Origin: Aggregatilinea lenta
GTDB taxonomy: Bacteria > Chloroflexota > Anaerolineae > Aggregatilineales > Aggregatilineaceae
Direction: 5' to 3'
DNA length: 64,000 bases
Assembly (NCBI RefSeq): GCF_003569045.1
Contig: NZ_BFCB01000002.1
Location: 496,001-560,000 of the forward strand
In this document: piece by piece, positions 26,496 to 35,664 of the stretch
Numbering within the stretch: the first letter of the stretch is position 1
Layout of the letters: every line of letters begins with the position of its first letter
Notes under the pieces: generated by a model
The model's input: only the letters and a program-made list of their open reading frames with translations
Databases searched by the model: none
Told to the model about the DNA's origin: nothing
Made by a program: the position numbers and the translations under genes

Positions 26496-29400
26496 CTACC
26501 CCACCGGCACAGCGATCTCGTTGCCGGACGGCGCATCGAGCGTCAGCGACTCCGGCAGGGCCGCGCCCGGCACGACGTGGTAAACCTTATTCAAGTACAC
26601 GGCCTCTGCCGGACATTCCTCAACATTCAGCAGCAAACAGCCGGGATCTTCGTATGCAATCTCCAGCAGACCCAGGTCCACCATCTGGTCGAACTTCGCC
26701 AGACTGTCCGCGTGGCCCGCCGTTTGCAGGCCCGTCGTCGTGTCGGTCAGGATGTCGCCGTATGTCGCGCGCTCCAGCAGCCCCACGACGATGTACTCCA
26801 CGTCGTAGAAGTCGATCAGCCGCCACGCCGTCTCGATGCCCATCGCGCCGGTCGAGGTGTAAAACGCGTTGATGTTGTTCTCGCGCGTCTGGATCAGCAC
26901 GTCCATCTGCGGCAGGCTGTGCTGCTGGATCTGGTGGAAGCGCCAGCCGAGGATCGTCGGCAGGCCGGTGTAAATGCTGATGCGCCCGTTCCAGTGATAT
27001 TCGGATGGGTACTGGTGCGCCTCCATGGCCACCGGGGAGCCTTCGACGTTGGCCTGGAACCAGCGGATCATCTGGTAATCGTCTTCCAGGCTGAACCACA
27101 CGCCGTTTTCGCCGTGCGTCGTGTATTTCATATACTCCATGCCGTCCAGCGTCAGCGGCGTCTCGGCAGCGTTGAAGCGGTCCATGAAGCGGCCCTGCGT
27201 CGCCAGGATTGGGTACAGCAGGCCGATCGTCAGCAGCACTGCCATCACAAGCTGCCAGCCGACGCGCACCACAGGCCGCCAGCGAATCGAGGCGTGCAGC
27301 ATCCACGCGACAGCCACGCCGCTGATCACGCTGAAGAAGAACCACGCCTGCAGGTAGAACTTGAACACCGTGTTCTGCCGCCCGATGTCGCCGGACAGCA
27401 CCACCAGCTCCACGCCGAGCGTCAGTGCCAGTCCCAGCACGATCAGCGGGTACATCAGGCGCAGGCGCGGGTGCTGGTTGGGCACGAAGAACAGCGCCGC
27501 CGCCCAGATCAGCAGCGGGCCGGACACCTGCATCGCCGGGACGTCGTGCGCGCCCGCAATCACGGCCACCAGCGCGCCGCCGATCACGACCACGGCGGCG
27601 AGCGTCACCGGCACGGCCTGCCCATCCAGGTCGCGCACGTGGACGCGGCGCAGGATGCGCACGGTCTGCCACAGCAAGAAGCACGCGATCACGAACAGGA
27701 ACGCGCCGTGAATGTACAGGTAGGCCCACAGCGGCGTGCGCACCTGCGTCCACGGCTGGACGCTGGTGTACGCGGTGGCAAAGTAGCGCGTGAAGGGCAG
27801 CGCCGCCAAGAACGAGACACCGGCGAACAGCGCAATGCCGCCCAGCCAGCCGAGCAACCTCGGCCTGTCGATGTAGGCACGCAGCGCGACCACCAGCGCG
27901 ACGTAGGCAACCGCCACCAGCGCAAACCCGCCCACGATCCACAGCAGGATGCTCGGCAGGGTCAGCGTGGCGTTGATGATTTTTTCGCCCACTTGCAGCG
28001 CGCGCCCGGCCTGATCCTCCGCCTGCGCCTTGCGCAACTGGTAATAGCCAATCCGCGCCGACGCGCCCACCAGCACGACCAGGATCGGCACCGGCCACAG
28101 GGTCCATACGCGGTCGGGCCGCAGCCAGTTCCACACGCGCGCCGCAATGCGCGACGGCGGCAGGTCGCGGCTGGCGCGTATTGCACCGACCCATGCGGCG
28201 TACGTCAGCGCCAGCGGTCCCAGGATCAGGAACGTGATCCAGTCCCACGAGTTGGTGGGCCGCAGCACGCCGACCGCCAGTCCGCCCAGAATCAGGGCCA
28301 GCGCCGTTTCCCAGCCGCGCCGCCCGGATCGTCCCGCGCCCATCACCTCGGACAGCAGCCACAGCAGCGCGAACAGGTAGATCGGCATCGAGAGCATGTG
28401 CGCGTGCAGGTCGCCGTAGACGAACGTGAAGTACGGCATCTCCGCAATCGCGTTGCCGCCCGTGCCGTTCGGCAGCTCGGTGATGATGCTGCGCGGGCCC
28501 CAATACCAGCGGTTAGGCGCCACCTGGAGCGGCTGGCCGTCCATCATCTTGCCCAGCCCGCCGACAAATGCGCCGATCTGGTCGGCCAGATTACCCGCGC
28601 CGTACGACCAGATCCGGGTCAGCGGCGGATGCATGGCCGCGTCGTTGATCTCGGCGTCGGTTTCGGTCTGCGCCTGCTGCTGCACGGACAGCATATCGCC
28701 CGGCGCGGTCGGCTCGTAGCCGTACTCGTCGCGGAAGTCCTCGACGGCGTCCTGGTAGTTGGCGTTGTACATGTCCTGGCGCTTGAGTTCCTGCTCGGCG
28801 CGGATCACCTCGCTCAACGGCGTGCGCTGCGTGTAACCGTCCAACACGGACACCTGCCGCACGAATTCGAGCGGGATGCCCAGGTTGCCCATCATCACGG
28901 CCATCACCATCGCGGTGATCCCGGCCAGCCACGCGTTACCGCGCGGCAGGGGCAACCACCAGCGTGCGCGGCGCGGCTCGTCGCCGTCGCGTCGGCCCTT
29001 GACCCAGTTGTAGGCGATGCTGAACACCGCCACCCCGGTCATGGCGTAGAGCGTGGGCAGGATCAGGTTGTAGGCCACGGCGGGCCGCACGCCGATCAGC
29101 TTGACCGGTGCGCCCACGAGCACATAGCCGAAGTAGTAGTAATTCATGTACCCGCCCGCGTGCCACGGGTCGATGGGTGGAAAAACGGTGCTGCGCAGCA
29201 CGGCATTGAAGTAGGCGAAGTCCATCGGTTTTTCGCCGCCAAACGAGCTGTGCCACAGGTCCGGGTTGCCCAGCCGCACGCCCAGAAACGCCAGGAACAG
29301 CAGGCCCGTCAGCAGCTCCATCGCCAGCAGGTGCCGCCAGTGCGCGCGCACGTACTGCCCGAACTCCGCGCGCCGCCGCCAGAGAACCAGCGCGCTCAGC

Positions 29401-32400
29401 GCGGCCAGCGCCAACAACAGTACGGCGAGGCCGGGCCGCGTCCAGGTCAGGATGTTGAGCGTGCCGCCCGCCCAGGCCGCCCACGCGACCAGCAGCCACG
29501 CGACGAGCTTGGCGACCGGGTAACCCCGGTCCGGCAGCGCGGGCAGCGCCACGAACAGCAGCGGCCACGCCAGCCAGCCCGCGAGGATCATCACCAACCA
29601 CCAGATCAGCACCGCCGCGACCTGGCTGCGGTTGACGAGACTGTCCATGTCGAACAGATCCGACCACGTGCCGCCGTCGCGCTGGATGGCCTGCTTTTCG
29701 TGGTCGAGCTGGAGCATCGTCGGACTTTGATCCACCTGGATCGACGGCCACGGCACCACGTCGACCGGTTCCGGGTCAGCCGTAAAACTGGCCGTCGCGG
29801 ACGACACAGCGCGCAGGCCGCCACTGCCTTCCAGAATGGCGCGCGTCTCGTCGGACGAGTACGTCGTCGTCTTGCGGTACACGTACACGACCGGGTGGTC
29901 GTAGACGTGATAGGCTTCTTCCGCCTCCCACTGCTCGTTGAGCCAGTCCGGCAGGTCGTCGATCGGCAGGATCTCGTCGGGCACGGTCACCGGCCCGAGA
30001 CTCGGATACGACTCGAAGGTCTTGACCAGCGCGTAGCCCAGGTCGTCGTCGAACAGTGCGTCGTAGAAACGGCCCGACATCGGCCAGCGCATCGGCTCGC
30101 GCGTGAGCGTGTCATAGAAGCGGTTGCTGGTGATGACCAGATAGTCCGCCTGATCGAGCGCCAGCATCATCGCGTCCAGCTTGGATTGATTGTCTTCCGC
30201 TGCCATCCACAACTGGATGCCCTGGTAATGCGAGCCGTACATGCCCAGCGACAGGCACGTCAGGCTCGACAGGCCAGACGGCGCGTCGTCGGTGTATACC
30301 ATGTCGTTTGGCAGCGGGCACACCGGCCAGGGCACCGGGTCGTCCCAGGAGCCTTCCCACGCGACGACCGGCCCGGAGGTGTAGATCGGGTCGTGCGCCT
30401 CGACCACCAGCGTCGCCATCGCCGGGTTGCCCGCCGTGTCGTGCGCCGTTACACGCAGCGGCTCGTCCAACGTCACCGTGCGCGCCGGACCGAGCGGGTT
30501 CGCGCCCCGGCTGAAGTCGTCGGTGATCGTCGCGCTGGAACTCTGCCCGTCCGCCGTCTCGACCGTCAGCGTGACCGATTCGGCGTCGGCGTCGGTCAGC
30601 ACGTCGCCCAGGTGCGGGATCTCGATCGTGTCGATCGTGCCGTCGATGGGCACGGCGAAACTGATCGTGTCGCGCCCGTTCACCGTCCACTGCGTCGGAT
30701 CGATCGGGATGTCGTCGCCGTAGCCGGTCAGCAGCGGCTGGTCCGGGAAGTTGAAGTCGTAGGATTTGACCGCGCCGTCCGGCTCACGCACGGTGACGGT
30801 CACGTCCGACAGCGCCGGACCGAGCATGTCAGTCAGGCCGTGGCTGAACATCACCGGGCCACCGTCGAGCGCGGTAATTTGCAGCACGTAACCCGCGAGT
30901 GTGCCGTCCGTGGGCGGCGTGCGGTCGAAGACCACGTCCTCGTCCGGCGACAGCGCGACCGTGCGCCCGTACGGCGAATCCCCGCCGTCCAGGTCGGCCT
31001 CGATCTGGTCGGCATAGACTACCTGACGCCCCAGGGCGGGATCGTCGTACAGGATGCGCACGCGGACCGTCTCCGCCTCGTCGTCGCGGTCGGGATCGCC
31101 CAGGCGCTGGAAGGTGATACCCTCCAGCGTGGCCCCTTCGGTGAAGGTCAGCGGCGTGGTTGCCGCCGTCTGGCCGGGGGTCGCCGCAAGCGGCTGGCGC
31201 GGATCGGCGTCGAACTCGTAAGCGTCGCCCTCGGCCATCTGATAGACGCGCGCAGTCGGCGCGACGTAGGTCACGCCCAGGTTCGCCAGTTGGCGCGTGC
31301 CGTCGTCGCCCTCGACCCACACGCCGAAGTCGCCCGGCACAAATTCCTGGAACCAGCGCGAGGCGGCCACGCGTGTGAGCTGCGTCGCGTGGATCTTGTG
31401 CATGCCATAGCCGAACAGCGCCGTGTAGACGTAGACGCCCACCAGCAGCAGCGTCGCGCCCACGAACGCCAGCCGCCGCGTCAGCGCAGGCCGCGCCCGC
31501 ATCGCGCGGTATGCGCCCGCCGCCAGCGACCACAAGCCCCACGCGCCGAACAGCGCCAACGCCGGGTAGATCGGCAGGAAGTAGCGCATGCTGGTCACCC
31601 ACCGCCCGCCGAGCCAGCCGAAGTAGCCCAGAATCCACAGGAACGGGATGACGTGCTGCGCCCAGCGCGCTTTGCCGCGCACGATACGCCCGCCCGCTCC
31701 TACCCAGGCCGCCCACGCCGCGAGGCCAAGCGGCACGCCGAAGCCCCACTCCACGATGTTGCGCCACGGGAACAGGTAGTCGGCGCGGTTCACCCACTGG
31801 TAATTGGGCGGCACGTCCCACTGGCCGGACTGCTCGTATGAGGCTTCTTGCAGGTCCGCCCACCAGCCGTCTACGTTGATCTTCAGCCCGAACAGGCCCG
31901 GTCCCATGAACGCGTGTGGCTGCAGCAGCCGGAATACGACCAGCGACACGACGCCCGCCGCGACCAGCCCGCCCATCGCGCGCGAGATCAGGCGCGCCCG
32001 CTGCTCCGGGGCCAGCCTGGCGTCCAGCAGGGGCAGCGAACGCAGCACCGCCGCCACGACGATCATTGCCGCCAGCGGAGCCACGTTGACGCGCGCCGCG
32101 ACCGCCCCGCCGAGCGCCACGCCAAACAGCACGTAGTCGGTGATCTCGGTGACGTCCGCGATCAGCAGCACAGAGGCCGCCAGCGCGACGGCCAGCGTGG
32201 ACCACGGCCCGATCACGTTCGCCAGCAGTGCGATCACCAGCACCAGCCAACTCACGCCGACCGCGCCCACGGCCAGCGCCGCCGGGCTGTTTGCGGGGCG
32301 GACCAGCGCGTGATGCCGCACCGCGACGCTCGCGGCGTAGGTGGCCAGGGTCACCAGCGCGAACAGCAGGCTCGACAGGCCGAGCGAGAAAATGCCGTTC

Positions 32401-33542
32401 GCCAGCGAGAACTCGCCCTCGGCGGTGGCGTCCATGATCGCCCAGCCGACCAGATAGGCCAGCGCCGCAACCACGCCCGACGACGCAACCAGCGCGTCGC
32501 CCCAGCGCCGCCCGCTGGCGCGGGCAAACGCACTGACGGCCAGCGTGATCAGCAGCACCAGTGCGAACACGCCGCCGAGCGTCACCAGCCCCAACACCGG
32601 GCGGTGCCAGTAGGCCGTCTCCCAGCCCGTACCAATCGCCCAGATCGCCAGATAGGGCAGGGGCAGCGGCCCGCGCCGCACGCCCGCATCCATCAAGGCG
32701 CGCGCCGCGAAATAGATGCCGAGCGTCACCCACATGGTGGTGAACGCGTCCACGGTCCAGAACTGCGACTGCTGGATGGGGAACGCCGCCACGCCATACA
32801 ACGCCGCCGCCAGCAGCCCGACCCAGTCGCCGTACAACTGGCGACCAAGCAGGAACAGGATCAGCACCGTCAGCAGGTCGCACACGGCGGCCACCGTGCG
32901 CCCGACTAATTGCGCGCCGTTGTAGCCAGTCCAGTGCGTGGTTGGGGAATAATCGGCGGCGGCATCGGGATCGAACGCCTCCAGATAACTGCCGTAGTCG
33001 TACGAGAGCTGCGTGCGCGCCTCACCCGCCAGCCGCACGGTGAACAGCGGGAACTCGCCGTAAACGTAAAAACCGTTGCCGACGTTGTTGGGGTTCAGCG
33101 GCGAGCAATCCGCGTCGAAGTAGCCGCCGCGCCCGGCTTCGGGCAGTCCGGCGGTGTTGACCGAGTCAGGATAGCGCGCGGCGCAGCGCTGCGCGTGGAT
33201 GGCCGGATCTTCCGCCGCCGCCTCGAACTGGAGCGGCCCATTCAGGTTGCCAATCACCTGCGTCAGGAAACGCTCGTCGGGGTGCAGATGGGTATAATCG
33301 TCCCAGTTCTGGTCAGTCAGCCGCAGCCACGCCGCAAGGACCAGCACGGCGACCAGCAGCACGATGCGCAGTACGGCCCACCCGTCCACGCGCAGCGGCG
33401 GACGCGGCGCCCGGACCGGCGCAGCAGGCGCAACCGGCTCCGGGGCCTCATCCTCCGGCGCGATCAGCATGACGTCCGGCGTGATTTCGTCTTCAGGCAA
33501 GGGATCGACAGGCAGCATCTCGTCAGACAAACCAAACCCCAT
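26496..33542 (-). CDS. Giant fusion: GT-C glycosyltransferase-like domain + beta-rich ectodomain + DUF2298 domain (2348 aa)
   Basis: The protein has three parts. Residues 1-50 are an acidic, Pro-rich cytosolic tail. About 55-720 is a PMT/ArnT-like polytopic domain with HLHPDERF (D89, E90) in the first loop. About 730-1290 is a soluble region with beta-sandwich-like repeats and a segment ending before VNRSQVAAVLIWW. About 1300-2340 is a complete DUF2298 domain with LPDRGY, GEKPMDFAYFNAV, NYYYFGYVL, VYGDLHAHMLSMP, NSWDWITF, NTVFKFYLQAWFFF and LPTILGWRFHQ. No frameshift or stop interrupts the frame. The 33542 ATG is preferred; a TTG at 33566 is also possible. It would act at the outer face of the membrane; the reaction is inferred. 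Confidence 0.83.
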   Translation of the reverse strand: MGFGLSDEMLPVDPLPEDEITPDVMLIAPEDEAPEPVAPAAPVRAPRPPLRVDGWAVLRIVLLVAVLVLAAWLRLTDQNWDDYTHLHPDERFLTQVIGNLNGPLQFEAAAEDPAIHAQRCAARYPDSVNTAGLPEAGRGGYFDADCSPLNPNNVGNGFYVYGEFPLFTVRLAGEARTQLSYDYGSYLEAFDPDAAADYSPTTHWTGYNGAQLVGRTVAAVCDLLTVLILFLLGRQLYGDWVGLLAAALYGVAAFPIQQSQFWTVDAFTTMWVTLGIYFAARALMDAGVRRGPLPLPYLAIWAIGTGWETAYWHRPVLGLVTLGGVFALVLLITLAVSAFARASGRRWGDALVASSGVVAALAYLVGWAIMDATAEGEFSLANGIFSLGLSSLLFALVTLATYAASVAVRHHALVRPANSPAALAVGAVGVSWLVLVIALLANVIGPWSTLAVALAASVLLIADVTEITDYVLFGVALGGAVAARVNVAPLAAMIVVAAVLRSLPLLDARLAPEQRARLISRAMGGLVAAGVVSLVVFRLLQPHAFMGPGLFGLKINVDGWWADLQEASYEQSGQWDVPPNYQWVNRADYLFPWRNIVEWGFGVPLGLAAWAAWVGAGGRIVRGKARWAQHVIPFLWILGYFGWLGGRWVTSMRYFLPIYPALALFGAWGLWSLAAGAYRAMRARPALTRRLAFVGATLLLVGVYVYTALFGYGMHKIHATQLTRVAASRWFQEFVPGDFGVWVEGDDGTRQLANLGVTYVAPTARVYQMAEGDAYEFDADPRQPLAATPGQTAATTPLTFTEGATLEGITFQRLGDPDRDDEAETVRVRILYDDPALGRQVVYADQIEADLDGGDSPYGRTVALSPDEDVVFDRTPPTDGTLAGYVLQITALDGGPVMFSHGLTDMLGPALSDVTVTVREPDGAVKSYDFNFPDQPLLTGYGDDIPIDPTQWTVNGRDTISFAVPIDGTIDTIEIPHLGDVLTDADAESVTLTVETADGQSSSATITDDFSRGANPLGPARTVTLDEPLRVTAHDTAGNPAMATLVVEAHDPIYTSGPVVAWEGSWDDPVPWPVCPLPNDMVYTDDAPSGLSSLTCLSLGMYGSHYQGIQLWMAAEDNQSKLDAMMLALDQADYLVITSNRFYDTLTREPMRWPMSGRFYDALFDDDLGYALVKTFESYPSLGPVTVPDEILPIDDLPDWLNEQWEAEEAYHVYDHPVVYVYRKTTTYSSDETRAILEGSGGLRAVSSATASFTADPEPVDVVPWPSIQVDQSPTMLQLDHEKQAIQRDGGTWSDLFDMDSLVNRSQVAAVLIWWLVMILAGWLAWPLLFVALPALPDRGYPVAKLVAWLLVAWAAWAGGTLNILTWTRPGLAVLLLALAALSALVLWRRRAEFGQYVRAHWRHLLAMELLTGLLFLAFLGVRLGNPDLWHSSFGGEKPMDFAYFNAVLRSTVFPPIDPWHAGGYMNYYYFGYVLVGAPVKLIGVRPAVAYNLILPTLYAMTGVAVFSIAYNWVKGRRDGDEPRRARWWLPLPRGNAWLAGITAMVMAVMMGNLGIPLEFVRQVSVLDGYTQRTPLSEVIRAEQELKRQDMYNANYQDAVEDFRDEYGYEPTAPGDMLSVQQQAQTETDAEINDAAMHPPLTRIWSYGAGNLADQIGAFVGGLGKMMDGQPLQVAPNRWYWGPRSIITELPNGTGGNAIAEMPYFTFVYGDLHAHMLSMPIYLFALLWLLSEVMGAGRSGRRGWETALALILGGLAVGVLRPTNSWDWITFLILGPLALTYAAWVGAIRASRDLPPSRIAARVWNWLRPDRVWTLWPVPILVVLVGASARIGYYQLRKAQAEDQAGRALQVGEKIINATLTLPSILLWIVGGFALVAVAYVALVVALRAYIDRPRLLGWLGGIALFAGVSFLAALPFTRYFATAYTSVQPWTQVRTPLWAYLYIHGAFLFVIACFLLWQTVRILRRVHVRDLDGQAVPVTLAAVVVIGGALVAVIAGAHDVPAMQVSGPLLIWAAALFFVPNQHPRLRLMYPLIVLGLALTLGVELVVLSGDIGRQNTVFKFYLQAWFFFSVISGVAVAWMLHASIRWRPVVRVGWQLVMAVLLTIGLLYPILATQGRFMDRFNAAETPLTLDGMEYMKYTTHGENGVWFSLEDDYQMIRWFQANVEGSPVAMEAHQYPSEYHWNGRISIYTGLPTILGWRFHQIQQHSLPQMDVLIQTRENNINAFYTSTGAMGIETAWRLIDFYDVEYIVVGLLERATYGDILTDTTTGLQTAGHADSLAKFDQMVDLGLLEIAYEDPGCLLLNVEECPAEAVYLNKVYHVVPGAALPESLTLDAPSGNEIAVPVG

Positions 33543-33605
33543 CCGTAACTCGCAGCAACATCCCAACCGTTTTTATAACACGCTGATTTCTGGCCGGTTC
33601 ATATT

Positions 33606-33637
33606 CCGTAGGGGCAATTCATGAATTGCCCCTACGG
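33606..33637. repeat. Perfect 32-bp palindrome (family A)
   Basis: CCGTAGGGGCAATTCA is followed directly by its exact reverse complement. There is no spacer, so it could fold as a cruciform or as an RNA hairpin of about 14-15 bp. It lies in the 192-bp gap upstream of the giant fusion gene. Confidence 0.85.
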
Positions 33638-33678
33638 GGACGTTCTGGCAATACATCATTTAGCGATTGTTAGCGCAC

Positions 33679-33703
33679 GGGCGGAGCAAGCTCCGCCCCT
33701 ACG
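33679..33703. repeat. Family A palindrome
   Basis: The arms GGGCGGAGC and GCTCCGCCC flank AA and are followed by CCTACGGG. It lies 41 bp from the perfect 32-bp palindrome. Confidence 0.65.
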
Positions 33704-33734
33704 GGATCTGTACCTTTTTGCTGGGCGCTAACCG

Positions 33735-35606
33735 CTACTCCCCTACCTCGACCGTGCCCAACGTGACAAACTCGCACGCGGCATCGTCGCAGGGGTCAGG
33801 CGGAAGTATATCCACAAACGTAAAGGTCGCGTCGAACGTGTACACCTTCAGCCCGACCGTGTACGTGCCCGGCGGCAGTTCGCTCGTATCGAGCGTGTGG
33901 CTGTCGAAGGCGAGCGCGTCCGGCGTCCACGTACTCGTCGGAGAGCGGCCTTCCAACGGATAGCTGTCATGCTGCACCACCAGTGCCCCGTCCGCGCCGA
34001 GCAAAAACGCCGACACCGTGATCTCGCGTTCCGGCACGGACGCCGCCGTCCACAGCAAATTGACCGTGACCGATCCGTCCCGTGCGGCGATGTCCGCCCG
34101 GTTCAGCGCCAGCACGTCGCCAAAGACGGCGCGCGGTGACGCCTGCGGCGGACGGTCGTAGCGCCACAACTCGACCGGGTAGCCTATGAACGGCTCGAAT
34201 GTGATCGCAGGCGCAGTCGCCACGAAGCCCAACGCTTCCAGGTCAGGCCGCACATCATAATAAATCCAGCCGAGTTTGACCACCCACAGGCCGGTTTCGT
34301 CCGCGACCTGCGCCGCCAGCGCCTCGCGGAACCCGACCGGATCGGCCAGCCGCGCGCCCTCCGACGAAAACCTGCGGATCGCGGGATCGGCGGCCTTCAA
34401 ATAGTAATCCATCGTGACCTCTTCCATGCGGTTGAGGTCGTGGTTGTTCATTTCCAGCAGCACGAGGTCGCCCGCCGCGTGCTGCGCGACGAACGCGCTC
34501 ACCTCCGGCCAGGGCGGATGTACCGGCGGGAACACGGCGGTTGTCGTCATGCCCTGGATCACCACCACGGCGGCCAGCAGCGCGCGCTCCGGCGTGTGGA
34601 ACTGGGCCAGCGCGTGCCCGATCAGCAGCGCCAGCGCGGGAATCACCACCGCGACCGCGCGCGGCGACAGCGTCGGGTACGCCAGATTCAGCCCGAGCGA
34701 AACGCCCACGCCGATCACCAGCACCCCCAGCGGCACGGCGCTCGCCATCGAGGGCCGGGGGCGGAGCCGCCGCAGCGCGGCCAGCGATCCGGCAGCGCCC
34801 GCCGCCACCAGCACGCTCCACAGCGCTTCCGGCGTGCCGACAAGCTGAATGGCCAGCGTCTTGTAGCCGGTCCAGGTGTTCGGCAGCGCCTGCGGGATGC
34901 CCGCGCCCTGCGCGTCGATCTGCTTGAGCAGCACGGGCAGCCAAGGCGCGAACAGCAGCGCCATTCCGCCGAAGGCCCACACGAACGGCAGCAGCGCCCG
35001 CCGCCGCGTGATGAGCGCGTGCAGCCCCAGCGCCAGCAGCACGAAGCCACCCCAGTAATGCGTCAGCAGCAGCGCCGCGCCGCCGACCGCCAGCGCGATC
35101 CCACGTCCGCGTGTTGGCCGCCGCCAGAAGCGCCAGTACACCCAGATCGCCAATACCGTCAGCGTCAACTGCTGCGGGTAGTGCCGCACCTCCTGCCCAA
35201 AGATCAGCACGAGGTCGTGCAACCCGAACCACAGCGCCGCCAGCACGCCCGCCGGAGGCGAAAACAGGTCGCGCCCCAGGCGGTAGACCAGCGCCAGCCC
35301 GACCAGCAGGATCAACACCGACAAATAGCGCAGCGCGAAGATGCTCTCGCTCGCCACCTGCCGCCATGCCATCAGTTCGGCAAAAAACAGCGGCGGGTGA
35401 AAGTCCGTGGCCAGCCAATCGTTCACCAGCGCGCCGGGCGATCCGGCGGTCGCGGTGATGGTCCACGCTTCGTCGCTCCACAGCGAGAGCTTGTCGAGAT
35501 CGTGCACGAGCAGCACGAAGCCAAACAGCAGGACGGCGGTCATCACCGCCACCCATACGCCCCTGTTCCCTGATCGCGGCTCTACGGCCACCCCAGGACT
35601 GCTCAT
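33735..35606 (-). CDS. ArnT/PMT-like (GT39-type) membrane glycosyltransferase (623 aa)
   Basis: The first membrane helix (about 17-36) is followed by the acidic motif SLWSDEAWT (D45, E46) and TDFHPPLFF, the commonest signature of bacterial GT39/ArnT-like enzymes that use polyprenyl-phosphate sugars. About nine more helices reach residue ~390. The C-terminal ~230 residues are soluble with a beta-rich end and would lie outside the cell. The ATG at 35606 is preceded by GGTGAGG. It is 58 bp downstream of the 1028-aa GT-C protein. No acceptor can be named. Confidence 0.82.
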   Translation of the reverse strand: MSSPGVAVEPRSGNRGVWVAVMTAVLLFGFVLLVHDLDKLSLWSDEAWTITATAGSPGALVNDWLATDFHPPLFFAELMAWRQVASESIFALRYLSVLILLVGLALVYRLGRDLFSPPAGVLAALWFGLHDLVLIFGQEVRHYPQQLTLTVLAIWVYWRFWRRPTRGRGIALAVGGAALLLTHYWGGFVLLALGLHALITRRRALLPFVWAFGGMALLFAPWLPVLLKQIDAQGAGIPQALPNTWTGYKTLAIQLVGTPEALWSVLVAAGAAGSLAALRRLRPRPSMASAVPLGVLVIGVGVSLGLNLAYPTLSPRAVAVVIPALALLIGHALAQFHTPERALLAAVVVIQGMTTTAVFPPVHPPWPEVSAFVAQHAAGDLVLLEMNNHDLNRMEEVTMDYYLKAADPAIRRFSSEGARLADPVGFREALAAQVADETGLWVVKLGWIYYDVRPDLEALGFVATAPAITFEPFIGYPVELWRYDRPPQASPRAVFGDVLALNRADIAARDGSVTVNLLWTAASVPEREITVSAFLLGADGALVVQHDSYPLEGRSPTSTWTPDALAFDSHTLDTSELPPGTYTVGLKVYTFDATFTFVDILPPDPCDDAACEFVTLGTVEVGE

Positions 35607-35664
35607 GACCTCACCTTCTTCGCGGCGTAGTTCCTGTGGAATACACGCCCAGGCCGCGTAATCC

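Noticed and set aside
26457-31841. Very long open frame (1794 codons) on the plus strand, opposite the 2348-aa gene
   Set aside because: The translation is rich in His, Arg, Gln and Pro and lacks any domain, as expected for the antisense of a GC-rich gene. The minus strand encodes clear family motifs throughout.
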